Positions 32,469 to 42,773 are shown, numbered from the stretch's first letter. The stretch: DNA of 55,053 nt from an uncultured Clostridia bacterium (GCA_944388575.1 CALXJF010000009.1:1-55053); one strand, 5' to 3'. Notes: a model not told the origin generated them from the letters alone. Program-made: numbers and translations.

Positions 32469-33338
32469 ATGTTTAAAGGTTCAGGTGTAGCAATTATAAC
32501 GCCATTTACTAAAAACAATAAAATTAATTATACAAAATTTGCTGAATTAATTGAATATCAAATAAAAAATCAAACAGATGCTATTGTTGTATGCGGTACA
32601 ACCGGAGAAGCTTCAACTTTATCAGAAAACGAAAAAAAAGAACTCATAAATTTTACTGTAGAGGTAGTAAAAAAAAGAATTCCAGTTATAGCTGGAACAG
32701 GCGGAAACAATACAAGTAATGTAGTTACTTTATCAAAATATGCTCAAAAGGTAGGTGCAGATGGCTTATTAATTGTCACTCCATATTATAACAAATGTAC
32801 ACAAAATGGTTTATATCTCCATTACAAAGAAATCTCTGACAATGTAAATATTCCTATTATACTATACAATGTTCCAAGTAGAACAGGCGTTAATATAGAA
32901 ACTGAAACTTTAGTTAAACTTTCTAATCTTCCAAATATAATTGGAATAAAAGAAGCCAGTTCTAATATTTCACAAATTATGGATATTTTTTCTAGAATAG
33001 ATAAAAAATTTCTTGTGTACTCTGGAAATGATGATCAAATACTTCCTATCCTTTCACTGGGCGGTCAAGGTGTTATTTCTGTTCTAGCTAATATTTATCC
33101 AAAGGAAACTCACGATATATGTTATGAGTTTTTTAATGGTAATATAGACGTATCTAGGCAGTTACAATTTAAATATTTAGATCTAATAAAGTCATTGTTT
33201 AAAGAGGTAAATCCTATTCCTATAAAAGAGGCTCTAAATTATCTAGGATATGACGTTGGAAAATGTAGACTTCCACTTTGTGATATGAGTACAAAAAATA
33301 AAGATTTACTTATAAATAATATCTTAAAAATAAAGTAG
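32469..33338 (+). CDS. dapA: 4-hydroxy-tetrahydrodipicolinate synthase
   Basis: 289 aa, standard length. Condenses pyruvate and aspartate semialdehyde for lysine and diaminopimelate. Schiff-base lysine K161 is in IIGIKEAS, Y133 in ILYNVPSRTG, R138 in the same motif, and the GTTGE loop is at 43-47. A very strong SD (AAGGGAGGT) precedes the start. Alone between a divergent gene and a bidirectional terminator; no other dap genes in the window. Confidence 0.96.
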   Translation: MFKGSGVAIITPFTKNNKINYTKFAELIEYQIKNQTDAIVVCGTTGEASTLSENEKKELINFTVEVVKKRIPVIAGTGGNNTSNVVTLSKYAQKVGADGLLIVTPYYNKCTQNGLYLHYKEISDNVNIPIILYNVPSRTGVNIETETLVKLSNLPNIIGIKEASSNISQIMDIFSRIDKKFLVYSGNDDQILPILSLGGQGVISVLANIYPKETHDICYEFFNGNIDVSRQLQFKYLDLIKSLFKEVNPIPIKEALNYLGYDVGKCRLPLCDMSTKNKDLLINNILKIK

Positions 33339-33367
33339 ACTCCATATACATAGAGTCTACTTTATTT
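33328..33367. terminator. Bidirectional terminator between dapA and the DUF4363 gene
   Basis: A 15-bp perfect repeat (AAATAAAGTAGACTC and complement) with T-runs on both strands; serves the convergent genes on each side. Confidence 0.9.
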
Positions 33368-33368
33368 T

Positions 33369-33752
33369 TTAAAACACATTCTCAAGTCTTATTTTTTGTC
33401 TATTTACAATATCAGTTAAATTTGCTTTAAGCTTTTGAGAATATACTATTCCTTCTTCTTTATTTCCTACATTAACATATGATTTTAATTCTATTAATGA
33501 ATCTTCTATTTGGTCTATTAAATCGTTTTGTACAAAAATATTCCATGCATCTTTTACATTATTCCATGAATCTTCAAGTTCTTTTATTTGAGATTTAGCT
33601 ATCTCAAAATTATTATTATTTAAAGCATTTTCTGTATACTCAACATCAGCAAGTACAAAATTACAACTTCTTTCTAAATATTTAGATTCCCAAACTCCAC
33701 CAAGAATAACTGCTCCAATCGAAAGAATAAGAATAAAAATTTGTCTTGTCAT
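33369..33752 (-). CDS. DUF4363-family protein
   Basis: 127 aa. N-terminal TM (about 2-18), then a soluble helical domain outside the membrane. The region ALNNNNFEIAKSQIKELEDSWN is typical of DUF4363. It overlaps the DUF421 gene by 4 bases, and these two families are regularly paired in Clostridia. Function not known, possibly envelope or sporulation related. Confidence 0.75.
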   Translation of the reverse strand: MTRQIFILILSIGAVILGGVWESKYLERSCNFVLADVEYTENALNNNNFEIAKSQIKELEDSWNNVKDAWNIFVQNDLIDQIEDSLIELKSYVNVGNKEEGIVYSQKLKANLTDIVNRQKIRLENVF

Positions 33753-34393
33753 TTTTCACTCACCTCTTGCTTTAATTGATATATAAAATTAGAATCATCA
33801 TCTAATGTTCCCACTAATATATCTTCTAATTTCAACTTTTTATCTTGTATTATTTTATGAACTTCTTCTTCTGAAATATTTAATATTTTTATATTTATTT
33901 CAGATATTTTTCCATCTTCTATAATATTTAAAGGAAGTTGATTTATATTATCACTATTTTTTATAACACTTAAATTTCCATTTGTTTCAACAATTGCATA
34001 TTTTACATCTTGAATTTTAAATACATCGCATTCTCTAAGTTGTGACATTAAATCAGGAATTGTGTATTGTAATCTTTTAAATTCATCTTCCAAAATCTTG
34101 CCATCTTTAATTATCGGCGAAATAGTACCACATACTACATCTTGTGCTTTATTACTAGATTGTATTATTAAAGTAAAAATTATATATGCAATAAGAAGTG
34201 TAACAATTGGTATTATTCCATCAAATATAGAAATTGCCCTTGAAGACATTGGCGCAGATGCTAGATCAGCTATAAGTATGATTATTGCAAGTTCAAAAGG
34301 TTGAACTTTTGAAAGTTCTCTTTTCCCCATTAATCTAATAACTAAAAAAACTATTGCATAAAGTATTAATGCTCTAAAAAATACGATTAACAT
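33749..34393 (-). CDS. DUF421 / YetF-like membrane protein
   Basis: About 214 aa from the ATG at 34393, which has AGGTGATAAAA before it (an upstream GTG is possible). Three N-terminal TM helices with VIRLMGKRELSKVQPFELAIIILIADLASAPM, the YetF signature, then a cytoplasmic alpha/beta domain. Operon with the DUF4363 gene. Biological role unsettled in the family. Confidence 0.85.
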   Translation of the reverse strand: MLIVFFRALILYAIVFLVIRLMGKRELSKVQPFELAIIILIADLASAPMSSRAISIFDGIIPIVTLLIAYIIFTLIIQSSNKAQDVVCGTISPIIKDGKILEDEFKRLQYTIPDLMSQLRECDVFKIQDVKYAIVETNGNLSVIKNSDNINQLPLNIIEDGKISEINIKILNISEEEVHKIIQDKKLKLEDILVGTLDDDSNFIYQLKQEVSEK

Positions 34394-34488
34394 TTTTATC
34401 ACCTAAAACTATTTTTTGCATAATTCAATTAATTATACAAATAATACTAATAAATAAAAAATGTTTAATATATTTTAGGGAGGTTTAC

Positions 34489-34857
34489 ATGGAAGAAATT
34501 CAAAATTTTAAAAATAATACAGATTCTTTAAGAATATCACAAATGATAATTAGGTTTATTACTTCTTTATCAATTTTTGCTGTTACAGTATTTTTCACTC
34601 CTAATTTTACCATTTCTTCTTTTCCAATATTAATATTAAGTGCTATAATTATAATATTATTTGACTATTTAGTTTCAATTATAACTGGCATTCATGATAT
34701 TCCACTAGGAAGAGGATTAGTAGGTTTTACATGTGCAGCTTTAATAATATATCTAACTCAATTTTTTGTCGATGGATACTATATATCAATTACTAGCAGT
34801 TTAATAGCAGCAGCCATTTACGGAATAATTGATAGTATGTTACCAAATCAAAAGTAA
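34489..34857 (+). CDS. Four-TM holin-like (YvlD-type) membrane protein
   Basis: 122 aa with four hydrophobic helices and a short polar N-terminus. The spacing of helices and the DYLVSIITGIHD region resemble the small membrane proteins annotated as phage holin family 4 / YvlD. There are no phage genes around, so a cellular envelope role is more likely than lysis. AGGGAGG precedes the ATG. Confidence 0.55.
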   Translation: MEEIQNFKNNTDSLRISQMIIRFITSLSIFAVTVFFTPNFTISSFPILILSAIIIILFDYLVSIITGIHDIPLGRGLVGFTCAALIIYLTQFFVDGYYISITSSLIAAAIYGIIDSMLPNQK

Positions 34858-34888
34858 ATAAATATTTAACAATTAATTATTTACTATT

Positions 34889-34934
34889 AAAAAAATGTTG
34901 ATTTTGCAAGTGAAGTGCAATTCAACATTTTTTA
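34889..34934. terminator. Bidirectional terminator
   Basis: An 18-20 bp near-perfect repeat (AAAAAATGTTGA..TTGCA with its complement) with A/T tracts on both sides, between convergent genes. Confidence 0.85.
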
Positions 34935-34979
34935 TTCTCTTTAATGGTTATAATTATGATTTCAAGTAGTTTCAAAAAT

Positions 34980-37290
34980 TTATAGTACGCAATGTCTTAT
35001 CCCATATTTTATATTGTTATATTCTTCTTTTCTTCTATATTTAAGTATTCTCATAATACAATCAGTATCATCACATATAATATAATAATTAGATCCGGTG
35101 CATATCTTTTAAATAATAACTTTTCTTGCAAGGATGACTACAACTATTAAATTTAGATTTCCCACCAATAAAACTTCCCAAAATACAATATCTTGATGTC
35201 ATAGTAGTTACAATATCCGTAACAGCCTCACTACAGATCTTCTTTGAAATATACATATATTCTGATAATTCCAATTCAACAGAAGGAGTTATTTTGTCAA
35301 ATCCAATATTTTGCATAAAATATGCTGAAACTATATTTGTTATATTAAAAGAATAATCGGCTATAATCTTAAAATTATAACTAGTTCTTAAATTTCTAAT
35401 TATATTATAATACTCAAAACTTCCAAGTAAAAAACCTTTTATTCCTTCTTTTAAATACTCTTCAATATTTTGCTTTATTATCTTATTTAAATTTGGTCCC
35501 ACATAATTTGGCAAATATAAATATATATCTATTTTCAATTTATACTTATTTAAAATTTCTTCTTTATTTTTATAAAAATCTAAAAAATTAATATATATTA
35601 TGTCAGGTTTTAAGTTATATTTCTGTATATACATATCTATATAATTAACGTCCTTATTATATTTATATATAAAATATGAGTTCTCCTTATTATTAACATT
35701 TTCTAAATTTAATATATTTTCTTTAATTTCATCTTTTAAATCATTAAGTTTAGAATATACTTTAGATATGTCTTTATCTATTTTTAAAGTTTTTTTTATT
35801 CTTTCAACAGTATTTCTTCTAATATCGTTTAATACTGATATTGGTACAAATATTTTTTTATCTAACTTTATAGTACTCCCCTCAAAATCAAAAGGTTCAT
35901 CTAACGTTTTTGAAAAAGCCTCTTCTATATCAGACTGTGTTAATTCTTTTTTATTTGCAATTTGTGGAATATAATCATAGATTATATTAATATTAAGCTT
36001 TTTAACATGTATTGATATTTTTTTATTACTCAATACAGAAATTTCTAACTGTATTTTTTGCCTTTTATTAACTCTTGTATATTCATCCCTCAAAGATTTA
36101 TTTAACGCATTAGAAGAGGTTTTAAATACTTTACTTCCTACTTTTACCTTAGTTTTAAAATCACCTAAATATACAAACTCACCAATGCCTACTTTTTCAT
36201 TAACAATTTTTCCTTTTTCATCTTTTATACAAGTAACAATGTTAGATATTACATCTTCTCCTGAATATATTTCAATACCATCATGTAAATCAATCTCTTG
36301 TCTTAATTTTATCTTTATATAATTTTTATACACTGATATAACTTTTCCTAAATAAACACCTGTATTTTTAGGTGATAAAGTAGTAATTGACTCTTTATAA
36401 CTTACACCATTTAAATACCCCTCACTCAATCCATTTCTATTAAATAATTGTTTTAAAACATATTTATCAGTATTCGTTATATTCTGATTATTATCAATAT
36501 ACTTTCTATACATTTTAGTTACGCCTAATACATATTCAGGTGTTTTATTTCTTCCTTCAATTTTAAATGAATATACACCAGCTTCTTTTAATTCTTTTAT
36601 TTGCTCAATACCATATATATCTTTCTTACTTAATAAATATTGATTTTGTATAACTTTATTTCCAGCTATATCGCACAAAGAATATTTCATCCTGCAAGGT
36701 TGTGCACATGTTCCTTTATTAGCACTTCTATTACCAATTGTACAACTAAGTAAACATTGACCAGAGACACTAACACATAAAGCTCCATGAACAAATACTT
36801 CTATTTCTAAGTTAGCATTTAAACAGATATTTTTTATCTCATCAATAGAAAGTTCTCTAGCGAGTACAACTCTTTTAAAACCCATAGATTCTAAAAATTT
36901 TACCTGATCTAAAGAATATATACTCATTTGTGTACTAGCATGCAAAGGCAAATCAGGTATAATTTTATGTATAATGGTAGCTAACCCAATATCTTGGACT
37001 ATTACTGCATCTAAACCTTTAGAGTATAATCTTATTAATAATTCCAAAGCTTCTTCAAGTTCACTATTATTCATTAAAGTGTTTAAAGTTAAATAGACTT
37101 TTACTCCTCTAAGATGTGCATATTCTATACAATCTATATAACTTTGCAAGTCAAAATTTTCAGCCATATTTCTAGCATTAAACTTGGATAAGCCCATATA
37201 AATTGCATCTGCTCCACCTATACATGCAGCTTTAAAACTATCAATATTTCCTGCAGGAGCCAATAATTCAAAATTATCTTGCTTTTTCAT
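34980..37290 (-). CDS. Peptidase U32 family protein, read through a +1 shift
   Basis: U32 proteins of this type are RNA-modification factors (RlhA/TrhP relatives) with a radical-like Cys cluster. Residues 1-300 hold the core: LLAPAGN near the start, FVHGALCVSVSGQCLLSC, and the Cys cluster ending KGTCAQPCRM. A DUF3656-like middle and a second Cys set (RYC, SCSHPCKKSYYLKD) follow. In frame 0 the protein stops at 733 aa directly after KDMHRI. Skipping the C of CGG 732 adds 38 residues, GSNYYIICDDTDCIMRI..., which restore the usual D....C...I ending of U32 proteins (total 769 aa). It follows rlmB by 3 bases. Confidence 0.85.
35095..35097 (-). other. +1 frameshift site at CGG (U32 peptidase)
   Basis: Frame 0 reads ATG CAC CGG ATC TAA. 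Skipping the C gives CAC-c-GGA TCT AAT and 38 more codons that match the family's C-terminal pattern. Family homology on both sides pins the junction to within two codons of CGG. Confidence 0.75.
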
Positions 37291-37293
37291 TTT

Positions 37294-38040
37294 TTAAACC
37301 TCATTCTTTGTTTTAAATAAATTCTTTTGCCTTACTATTTCATATATACTTATAGCTGCACTAACTGATGCGTTTAAAGAATTAATTTTACCTGTCATTG
37401 GTATATTTATCATAAAATCACAATTTTCTTTTACTAATCTCGATATTCCTGTACCTTCATTTCCAACAACTATACCAATTGCTCCTTCTAACTTAGTTTC
37501 ATAAATTTTAGATGAACCCTGCATATCTAATCCATATATCCACAATCCATAGTCTTTTAATTTTTTAATACTTTCTGTAATGTTAGCTACTCGTGCTACT
37601 TTCATATATGAACAAGCACCAGCTGCAACTTTTTCAACAGTATCTGTTATTTGACAAGCATTTCTTTTTTGAATTATAACTCCATGAACACCAAGACATT
37701 CAGCAGTACGTATTATAGCACCTAAATTATGAGGGTCTTCTATTTTATCTAGTATTAGTATAAAAGGTGCTTCATTTCTTGATTTTGCTAGCTCAATTAT
37801 ATCCTCTATATCACAATATTTAAAATCAGTAATACTTGCAACTATACCTTGTGAATTTCTGTTATTACACATTTTATCTAACTTACTTTTTTCTGTTTCG
37901 ACTATAACTATTTTTTTTTCTTTTACTAATCTATAAATATCACTAAATTCTTTACTTGATTTTTGAATATATATTTTATTAATGGTAGTTCCTGAATTAA
38001 TAGCCTCTATTACAGGATTTCTTCCATAAATCAATGCCAT
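37294..38040 (-). CDS. rlmB: 23S rRNA 2'-O-ribose methyltransferase, TrmH/RlmB type
   Basis: About 248 aa from the ATG at 38040 (MALIYGRNPV, AAAGGATG in front); the upstream hydrophobic extension lacks an SD. N-terminal substrate-binding domain IYGRNPVIEAI, then the SPOUT knot with DPHNLGAIIRTAECLGVHGVI, VVGNEGTGIS and the SAM-binding IPMTGKINSLNASVSAAI. Modifies a guanosine of 23S rRNA, or a related site in tRNA. Operon with the U32 gene, also an RNA-modification family. Confidence 0.93.
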   Translation of the reverse strand: MALIYGRNPVIEAINSGTTINKIYIQKSSKEFSDIYRLVKEKKIVIVETEKSKLDKMCNNRNSQGIVASITDFKYCDIEDIIELAKSRNEAPFILILDKIEDPHNLGAIIRTAECLGVHGVIIQKRNACQITDTVEKVAAGACSYMKVARVANITESIKKLKDYGLWIYGLDMQGSSKIYETKLEGAIGIVVGNEGTGISRLVKENCDFMINIPMTGKINSLNASVSAAISIYEIVRQKNLFKTKNEV

Positions 38041-38141
38041 ATAACTACATCCTTTCTTTTTTACACATTTTATTTGACTTATAGCATATAATATGATATA
38101 ATATAAAAATATCACACAAAACAGTATTATGTAGATTAAAA

Positions 38142-38171
38142 TCGACATAAATTGTCATAAATAACTATAAT
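38142..38171 (+). promoter_or_regulatory. Probable promoter of the 28-aa peptide gene
   Basis: TCGACA, 18 bases, TATAAT on the plus strand, about 40 bases ahead of the start codon. Confidence 0.5.
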
Positions 38172-38210
38172 TAGTTTTAAATATATATTTTCAACAAAGG
38201 AGGGATTTTT

Positions 38211-38297
38211 ATGTTCACACAGTACAACGCACTCAATTTTCTCGGCTCTTTAATTTATAAAGGGGTTAAAAAACTCTTTAAATCAATAAAGAATTAA
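38211..38297 (+). CDS. 28-aa cationic amphipathic peptide
   Basis: MFTQYNALNFLG then SLIYKGVKKLFKSIKN, with AAAGGAGGG 6 bases before the ATG. Together with the promoter and the terminator it forms a complete mini-transcription unit, which argues that it is real. The C-terminal two-thirds would form a basic amphipathic helix. FLGSLIYKGVKKLF resembles the membrane-curvature peptide SpoVM (FLGGIVRAMLGSF) in spacing, but the similarity is short; a toxin-type or modulin-like peptide is equally possible. Confidence 0.6.
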   Translation: MFTQYNALNFLGSLIYKGVKKLFKSIKN

Positions 38298-38303
38298 CTT
38301 TAT

Positions 38304-38334
38304 TAGGGATAACAACTGTTATCCCTATTTTTTT
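38304..38334 (+). terminator. Terminator of the 28-aa peptide gene
   Basis: TAGGGATAAC pairs with GTTATCCCTA over a 4-base loop, followed by seven T. Strong rho-independent terminator. Confidence 0.9.
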
Positions 38335-40138
38335 ACTCATCCAATTTCAATACACTCATAAAAGCATCTTGAGGCAATTCCACAGTACCAATTCTTCTCA
38401 TTTTCTTCTTTCCTTCTTTTTGTTTTTCTAATAATTTTTTCTTTCTTGTTATATCTCCTCCATAACACTTAGCAAGCACATCTTTCCTAACAGCTTTTAC
38501 AGTTTCCCTTGCAACCACTTTTCCTCCTATTGCAGCTTGAATAGGAACTTCAAATAATTGTCTTGGAATAATTTTTTTTAGTTTTTCCGCAATTTTTCTC
38601 CCACGTGTTTCGGCTTTCTCTCTATTTACAATAAAAGATAAAGCATCTACAATTTCACCATTTAATAATATATCTAATTTTACAAGATTTGATTTTTCAT
38701 ACTTACAAACTTCATAGTCAAAAGAGGCATATCCTTTAGTTCTAGATTTTAAGCTATTAAAAAAATCATATATTATTTCGTTAAGTGGTAAATAATATTC
38801 CAAAGAGACCCTATTATTATCTATATATCGCATATTAACAAAATCTCCACGTCTTTCTTGACAAAGTTCCATAACGTTTCCAACATATTCCTTTGGGGTT
38901 ATAATTTCTGTTTTAGCAATTGGTTCTTCCATGTAGTCTATTTCCTGTGGCTTAGGCAAGTCTGAAGGATTGTATAACTCTAAAACATCACCATTTGTCT
39001 TATGAACTTTATATATAACAGATGGAGCTGTTGTAATTAAATTTAAATTATACTCTCTTTCTAGCCTCTCTTCTATTATTTCCATATGCAATAATCCTAA
39101 AAAGCCACATCTAAAACCATGTCCGAGTGCCGTAGAAGATTCTAACTCAAACTCTAATGATGCATCGTTTAACTTTAATTTTTCAATAGCTTCTTTTAAT
39201 TCCTTGTAATCCGAACCATCTGCAGGGAAAATACCTGAATACACCATTGATTTTACTTCTTTATATCCTTTTAATGGTTCTTTGGCTGGATTATTTTTTA
39301 AAGTAACTGTATCCCCCACTCTTATATCAGATACATTCTTTATACTAGCTGAAATATATCCAACTTCTCCTGCACTTAATTCTTCAGTTTCATTATATCC
39401 ACCTGCTTTAAAATACCCAAGTTCTACAATCTCATATTCTTTATTATTTGACATTGTAAAAATAATATCTCCTTTTTTTAGTTTTCCATTAACTACACGA
39501 ATAAAAGCAAGTGCTCCTTTGTAATTATCATATAACGAGTCAAAAATTAAGCAGGAAGTTGGTAGATTAACATCTCCTTTTGGTGGTGGGATTTTGTTTA
39601 CTATATCTTCTAATACTGTTTCAACGTTTAGTCCTGTTTTTGCCGATATACATGGTGCATCACTACTATCAAGTCCAATTATATCTTCTATTTCTTTTTT
39701 TACTTCATCTGCTCTAGCATTAGGTAAATCTATTTTATTAATTACAGGTAATATTTCTAAATTATTATCAATAGCCAAATACACATTTGCAAGTGTTTGT
39801 GCCTCAACACCTTGTGCTGCATCTACAACTAATACTGCACCTTCACACGCCGCTAAAGAACGAGAAACTTCATAGTTAAAATCTACATGTCCCGGTGTAT
39901 CAATTAAGTTTAAAATATATTCATTTCCATCCTTAGCTTTATACTTCATTCTAACAGCTTGAGATTTTATCGTTATTCCTCTTTCTCTTTCGATATCCAT
40001 ATTATCAAGTAACTGAGCATGCATATCTCTAGTTTGTACACTTCCTGTTAATTGTAAAAGTCTATCAGCAAGAGTAGATTTTCCATGATCTATATGTGCT
40101 ATTATGCTAAAATTCCTTATAAATTTTTGTTTATCCAT
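38333..40138 (-). CDS. lepA: Elongation factor 4 (back-translocase)
   Basis: 601 aa, normal length. GTPase motifs AHIDHGKS at 14-21, DTPGHVDF at about 77-84 and NKID at about 131-134. The C-terminal LepA-specific domain is complete ([38 protein letters not shown]). It remodels stalled ribosomes. Separate transcript with its own promoter. Confidence 0.97.
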   Translation of the reverse strand: MDKQKFIRNFSIIAHIDHGKSTLADRLLQLTGSVQTRDMHAQLLDNMDIERERGITIKSQAVRMKYKAKDGNEYILNLIDTPGHVDFNYEVSRSLAACEGAVLVVDAAQGVEAQTLANVYLAIDNNLEILPVINKIDLPNARADEVKKEIEDIIGLDSSDAPCISAKTGLNVETVLEDIVNKIPPPKGDVNLPTSCLIFDSLYDNYKGALAFIRVVNGKLKKGDIIFTMSNNKEYEIVELGYFKAGGYNETEELSAGEVGYISASIKNVSDIRVGDTVTLKNNPAKEPLKGYKEVKSMVYSGIFPADGSDYKELKEAIEKLKLNDASLEFELESSTALGHGFRCGFLGLLHMEIIEERLEREYNLNLITTAPSVIYKVHKTNGDVLELYNPSDLPKPQEIDYMEEPIAKTEIITPKEYVGNVMELCQERRGDFVNMRYIDNNRVSLEYYLPLNEIIYDFFNSLKSRTKGYASFDYEVCKYEKSNLVKLDILLNGEIVDALSFIVNREKAETRGRKIAEKLKKIIPRQLFEVPIQAAIGGKVVARETVKAVRKDVLAKCYGGDITRKKKLLEKQKEGKKKMRRIGTVELPQDAFMSVLKLDE

Positions 40139-40169
40139 CTACATACCTCATCAATCTTTAGTAATAAAT

Positions 40170-40198
40170 ATTATATCAAGTTTATAGCTTACAATCAA
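40170..40198 (-). promoter_or_regulatory. Promoter of lepA
   Basis: TTGATT, 17 bases, TATAAT on the minus strand, about 30 bases ahead of the start codon. Confidence 0.7.
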
Positions 40199-40274
40199 GT
40201 AATATAAATAAATATCTACTAATTTATATTAATTTTAATAAATATGTGGTATAATATTTTTGAGGTATTATAAA

Positions 40275-40730
40275 ATGATTAATATAGGAGATATTGTTAA
40301 ATTAAATAACTCTTCATTTGAAGGTAAAGTAATAAATATTGAGGGTAAAAATAAATATGTAGTAAAAATACAAGAAAAAAATATTATCACTAATCTTGAA
40401 AATCTAACTAAATTAAACATTGAAACAAAGAATAAAAAGCAAAACAATTTAAGAAACATTGAACTTAATTATACATCTTCCAAAGAATTTTTTCCTGAAA
40501 TAATGATTAGACACCAAACAGTTGAAGAGGCTATGTACAATCTTGACAATTTTATATCAGAAGCAATATACTACAATATAAACTCTGTAAAAATTATACA
40601 CGGCAAACATGGAGGCATTCTTAGAAAAGCAGTTCATGATTTTTTAAAAATGCATCCAAAAGTAGAGTCCTTTAGACTGGGTAATTATTTTGAAGGTAGC
40701 TACGGTGTGACAATTGCAAAATTAAAATAA
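40275..40730 (+). CDS. Stand-alone MutS2-like Smr protein
   Basis: 151 aa from the ATG at 40275 (GAGG 9 bases upstream). An N-terminal KOW/SH3-like strand region (INIGDIVKLNNSSFEGKVINI) and a C-terminal Smr domain with IRHQTVEEAMYNLDNFI and the KIIHGKHGGILRKAVHDFL loop. This is the C-terminal part of MutS2 without the ATPase. Smr domains are nucleases or bind DNA/ribosomes. The IHGKHGG loop differs slightly from the canonical HGxGtGxLR. Confidence 0.75.
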   Translation: MINIGDIVKLNNSSFEGKVINIEGKNKYVVKIQEKNIITNLENLTKLNIETKNKKQNNLRNIELNYTSSKEFFPEIMIRHQTVEEAMYNLDNFISEAIYYNINSVKIIHGKHGGILRKAVHDFLKMHPKVESFRLGNYFEGSYGVTIAKLK

Positions 40731-40757
40731 TGGATGCCAAAACACATCCATTATTTT
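40724..40757. terminator. Bidirectional terminator after the Smr gene
   Basis: A 13-bp perfect repeat (AAAATAATGGATG and complement), T-tract on both strands, between convergent genes. Confidence 0.9.
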
Positions 40758-40769
40758 TCCTTTATTTTA

Positions 40770-41813
40770 CTATATCTTTTTTATACTAACCACTAAAACA
40801 TTTTCTTCGTCATTTTTAAATTCTGTATTATTTATTGAAGTCATTAATGTCTTTATTAAATAAATAAAAGAATTTGGCAAACGTCTTACATTTTCCGAAG
40901 ATAAATAAAATAACCAGTCGTTTTCATCTTCAGTAAATGACAAATTTATTTCATCCTGTTTATTACTGTATTCCATTACTTTTTTAACTATTTCACATAT
41001 CAAGAAAATAACATCATTTATACTACCCTTTATATAACTATTAGGTCTTAATGAAATACTTGCATCAAACTTAACTTCTCTAGACTGTGCTTCATTTTTT
41101 AAGATTAATCTTATTAACTCTATTATATCTTTACCTTCCATAACATAATCGTCATCTTGAGATGATTGCCTTATTAAAGACGTTAAAACCTTATCTATAT
41201 TTAACAATGTATTTTTATTATTTATATATATATCATTTAGTTTCTTTAACTCTTCTGTATTAATTTTAGTCGCCGGATCTTTAATAAGCATATTAGTTAA
41301 TTCGATCGAACCACTTATAGAAAAAAGATCTGATTTTAACTCTTGAGCAATACCACTAATTAAAGCACCTATTGCATTTTGCTTATACTTTGACAATTCT
41401 ATTTCATTTTGTTGTTTAAATATCTTTACAGCAGATATTAATTCTAAATTTAATCTATCTATTCCCTCTGTTTTATCATAGTAGTTCTGTATATTCAAAT
41501 TTTGCATTGTTTCAATTGGAGGTTTTTGACCTGAAAATCCTGTTTGTAATATTATAATTAATTGCTTATTCTTTTCTCTTATTTTTTGTATTACTTCTTC
41601 TCCATTTAATTCTGGCATATAATAATCAAGTAAAGCAATTTGATAATCACCTTTATTTAACGCATCTAAAGCTTGCTTACCATCTGTAACTTTATCAACA
41701 TTATATCCTAATTGTTTTAAAAATGAATAAGTCATTAAAAGATAATCTTCATCATCATCAGCAAGTAAAATATTTATATTTTTTATTATTTCTTCATAAG
41801 TCATCATAGCCAT
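40770..41813 (-). CDS. Response regulator fused to a degenerate histidine-kinase module
   Basis: 347 aa from ATG 41813 (AAGGAG 5 bases ahead). Residues 12-130 are an intact REC domain: acidic pocket DDD at 19-21, phospho-acceptor D63 in LLDYYMP, T91 and K114. Then NAIGALISGIAQELKSDLF at about 146-164 aligns with the HisKA box (GiAHEl), but the phospho-His is replaced by Gln157. The C-terminal part has the shape of a HATPase domain yet lacks N, G1 and G2 boxes. So it can receive phosphate but probably cannot autophosphorylate. No partner kinase is in the window. Role unknown, perhaps a protein-protein scaffold. Confidence 0.75.
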   Translation of the reverse strand: MAMMTYEEIIKNINILLADDDEDYLLMTYSFLKQLGYNVDKVTDGKQALDALNKGDYQIALLDYYMPELNGEEVIQKIREKNKQLIIILQTGFSGQKPPIETMQNLNIQNYYDKTEGIDRLNLELISAVKIFKQQNEIELSKYKQNAIGALISGIAQELKSDLFSISGSIELTNMLIKDPATKINTEELKKLNDIYINNKNTLLNIDKVLTSLIRQSSQDDDYVMEGKDIIELIRLILKNEAQSREVKFDASISLRPNSYIKGSINDVIFLICEIVKKVMEYSNKQDEINLSFTEDENDWLFYLSSENVRRLPNSFIYLIKTLMTSINNTEFKNDEENVLVVSIKKI

Positions 41814-41931
41814 CAATCTCCTTACACTATAGATATATTATATATTAATGTATAAAAAAAAGAAAGCTTTTTTTATACTTTTATTAAAAAAGCACATTGA
41901 AAATAAATCAATATGCTCTAATATTATTATA

Positions 41932-42750
41932 TTAAAATAAAATTACTTTTACAAGTACTATAATAGCAACTATAACCCTATAATACGCAAATGCCGCAAA
42001 ATCATGTGTTTTTATATATTTTAACAAGAATTTTATACTTAGTACTCCAACAACAGCAGCTGTTATTATACCAACTACTATAGAAATATCAAAACCAATA
42101 AATAAATCTTTTACTTTTATTATAGCAGCGCCAAATATTATTGGTGTAGAAAGTAAAAATGTAAATTTAGCAGCAGCTTCTCTTGAAATCCCCATTAACC
42201 TTGCGGTAAGCATTGTTGTCCCAGAACGTGAGAAACCTGGGATTACAGCTAATGCCTGTGAACATCCAATAATAAATGTTTGCCTGAAAGATAATTTCTC
42301 AAATTCTGTAGGATTATTATATTTTTTTTCAGCCCATTTATCACCAAAGTAAATAAATAATCCCATAAGAGCAAGCAATAAAGCAATAATGACCATATTA
42401 TTACGTATCACATCTTCTATTATACCTTCAAAAAGCATACCTACAATTGCACCTGGAATAGTTGCTGCAACTAAATACCAAAACATCTTTCCATCAAAAG
42501 TTTTTTCCTTATGAACAAAATTATTATATGCACCTTTAAAAAGATTAAGCCAATCTTTCCAAAATACAGCAAGAACCGCTATTAATGTTCCAAAATGTAA
42601 AGCTATATCAAAAGCAGTCTCAAAAGAAGCTTCCATTTCTGGGAAGTTAAATAAATACCTTACAATTATAAGATGTGCAGAACTAGATATAGGCAAAAAC
42701 TCGCCTATACCTTGAACTATACCTAATATTATCGAATGAAATATTCCCAT
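41932..42750 (-). CDS. uppP: Undecaprenyl-diphosphate phosphatase
   Basis: 272 aa. Both BacA signatures are present: GIGEFLPISSSAHL at about 15-28 and GFSRSGTTM at about 169-177. Multi-spanning membrane enzyme recycling the lipid carrier of cell-wall synthesis and giving bacitracin tolerance. First clear cell-wall gene of a group that includes the class A PBP a few kilobases upstream on the same strand. Confidence 0.97.
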   Translation of the reverse strand: MGIFHSIILGIVQGIGEFLPISSSAHLIIVRYLFNFPEMEASFETAFDIALHFGTLIAVLAVFWKDWLNLFKGAYNNFVHKEKTFDGKMFWYLVAATIPGAIVGMLFEGIIEDVIRNNMVIIALLLALMGLFIYFGDKWAEKKYNNPTEFEKLSFRQTFIIGCSQALAVIPGFSRSGTTMLTARLMGISREAAAKFTFLLSTPIIFGAAIIKVKDLFIGFDISIVVGIITAAVVGVLSIKFLLKYIKTHDFAAFAYYRVIVAIIVLVKVILF

Positions 42751-42773
42751 GTTGTTATTCCTCCTACAATTAA

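Noticed and set aside
34489-34857. Prophage remnant suggested by the holin-like protein
   Set aside because: No other phage gene lies nearby, and small four-TM proteins of this type are common in chromosomes.
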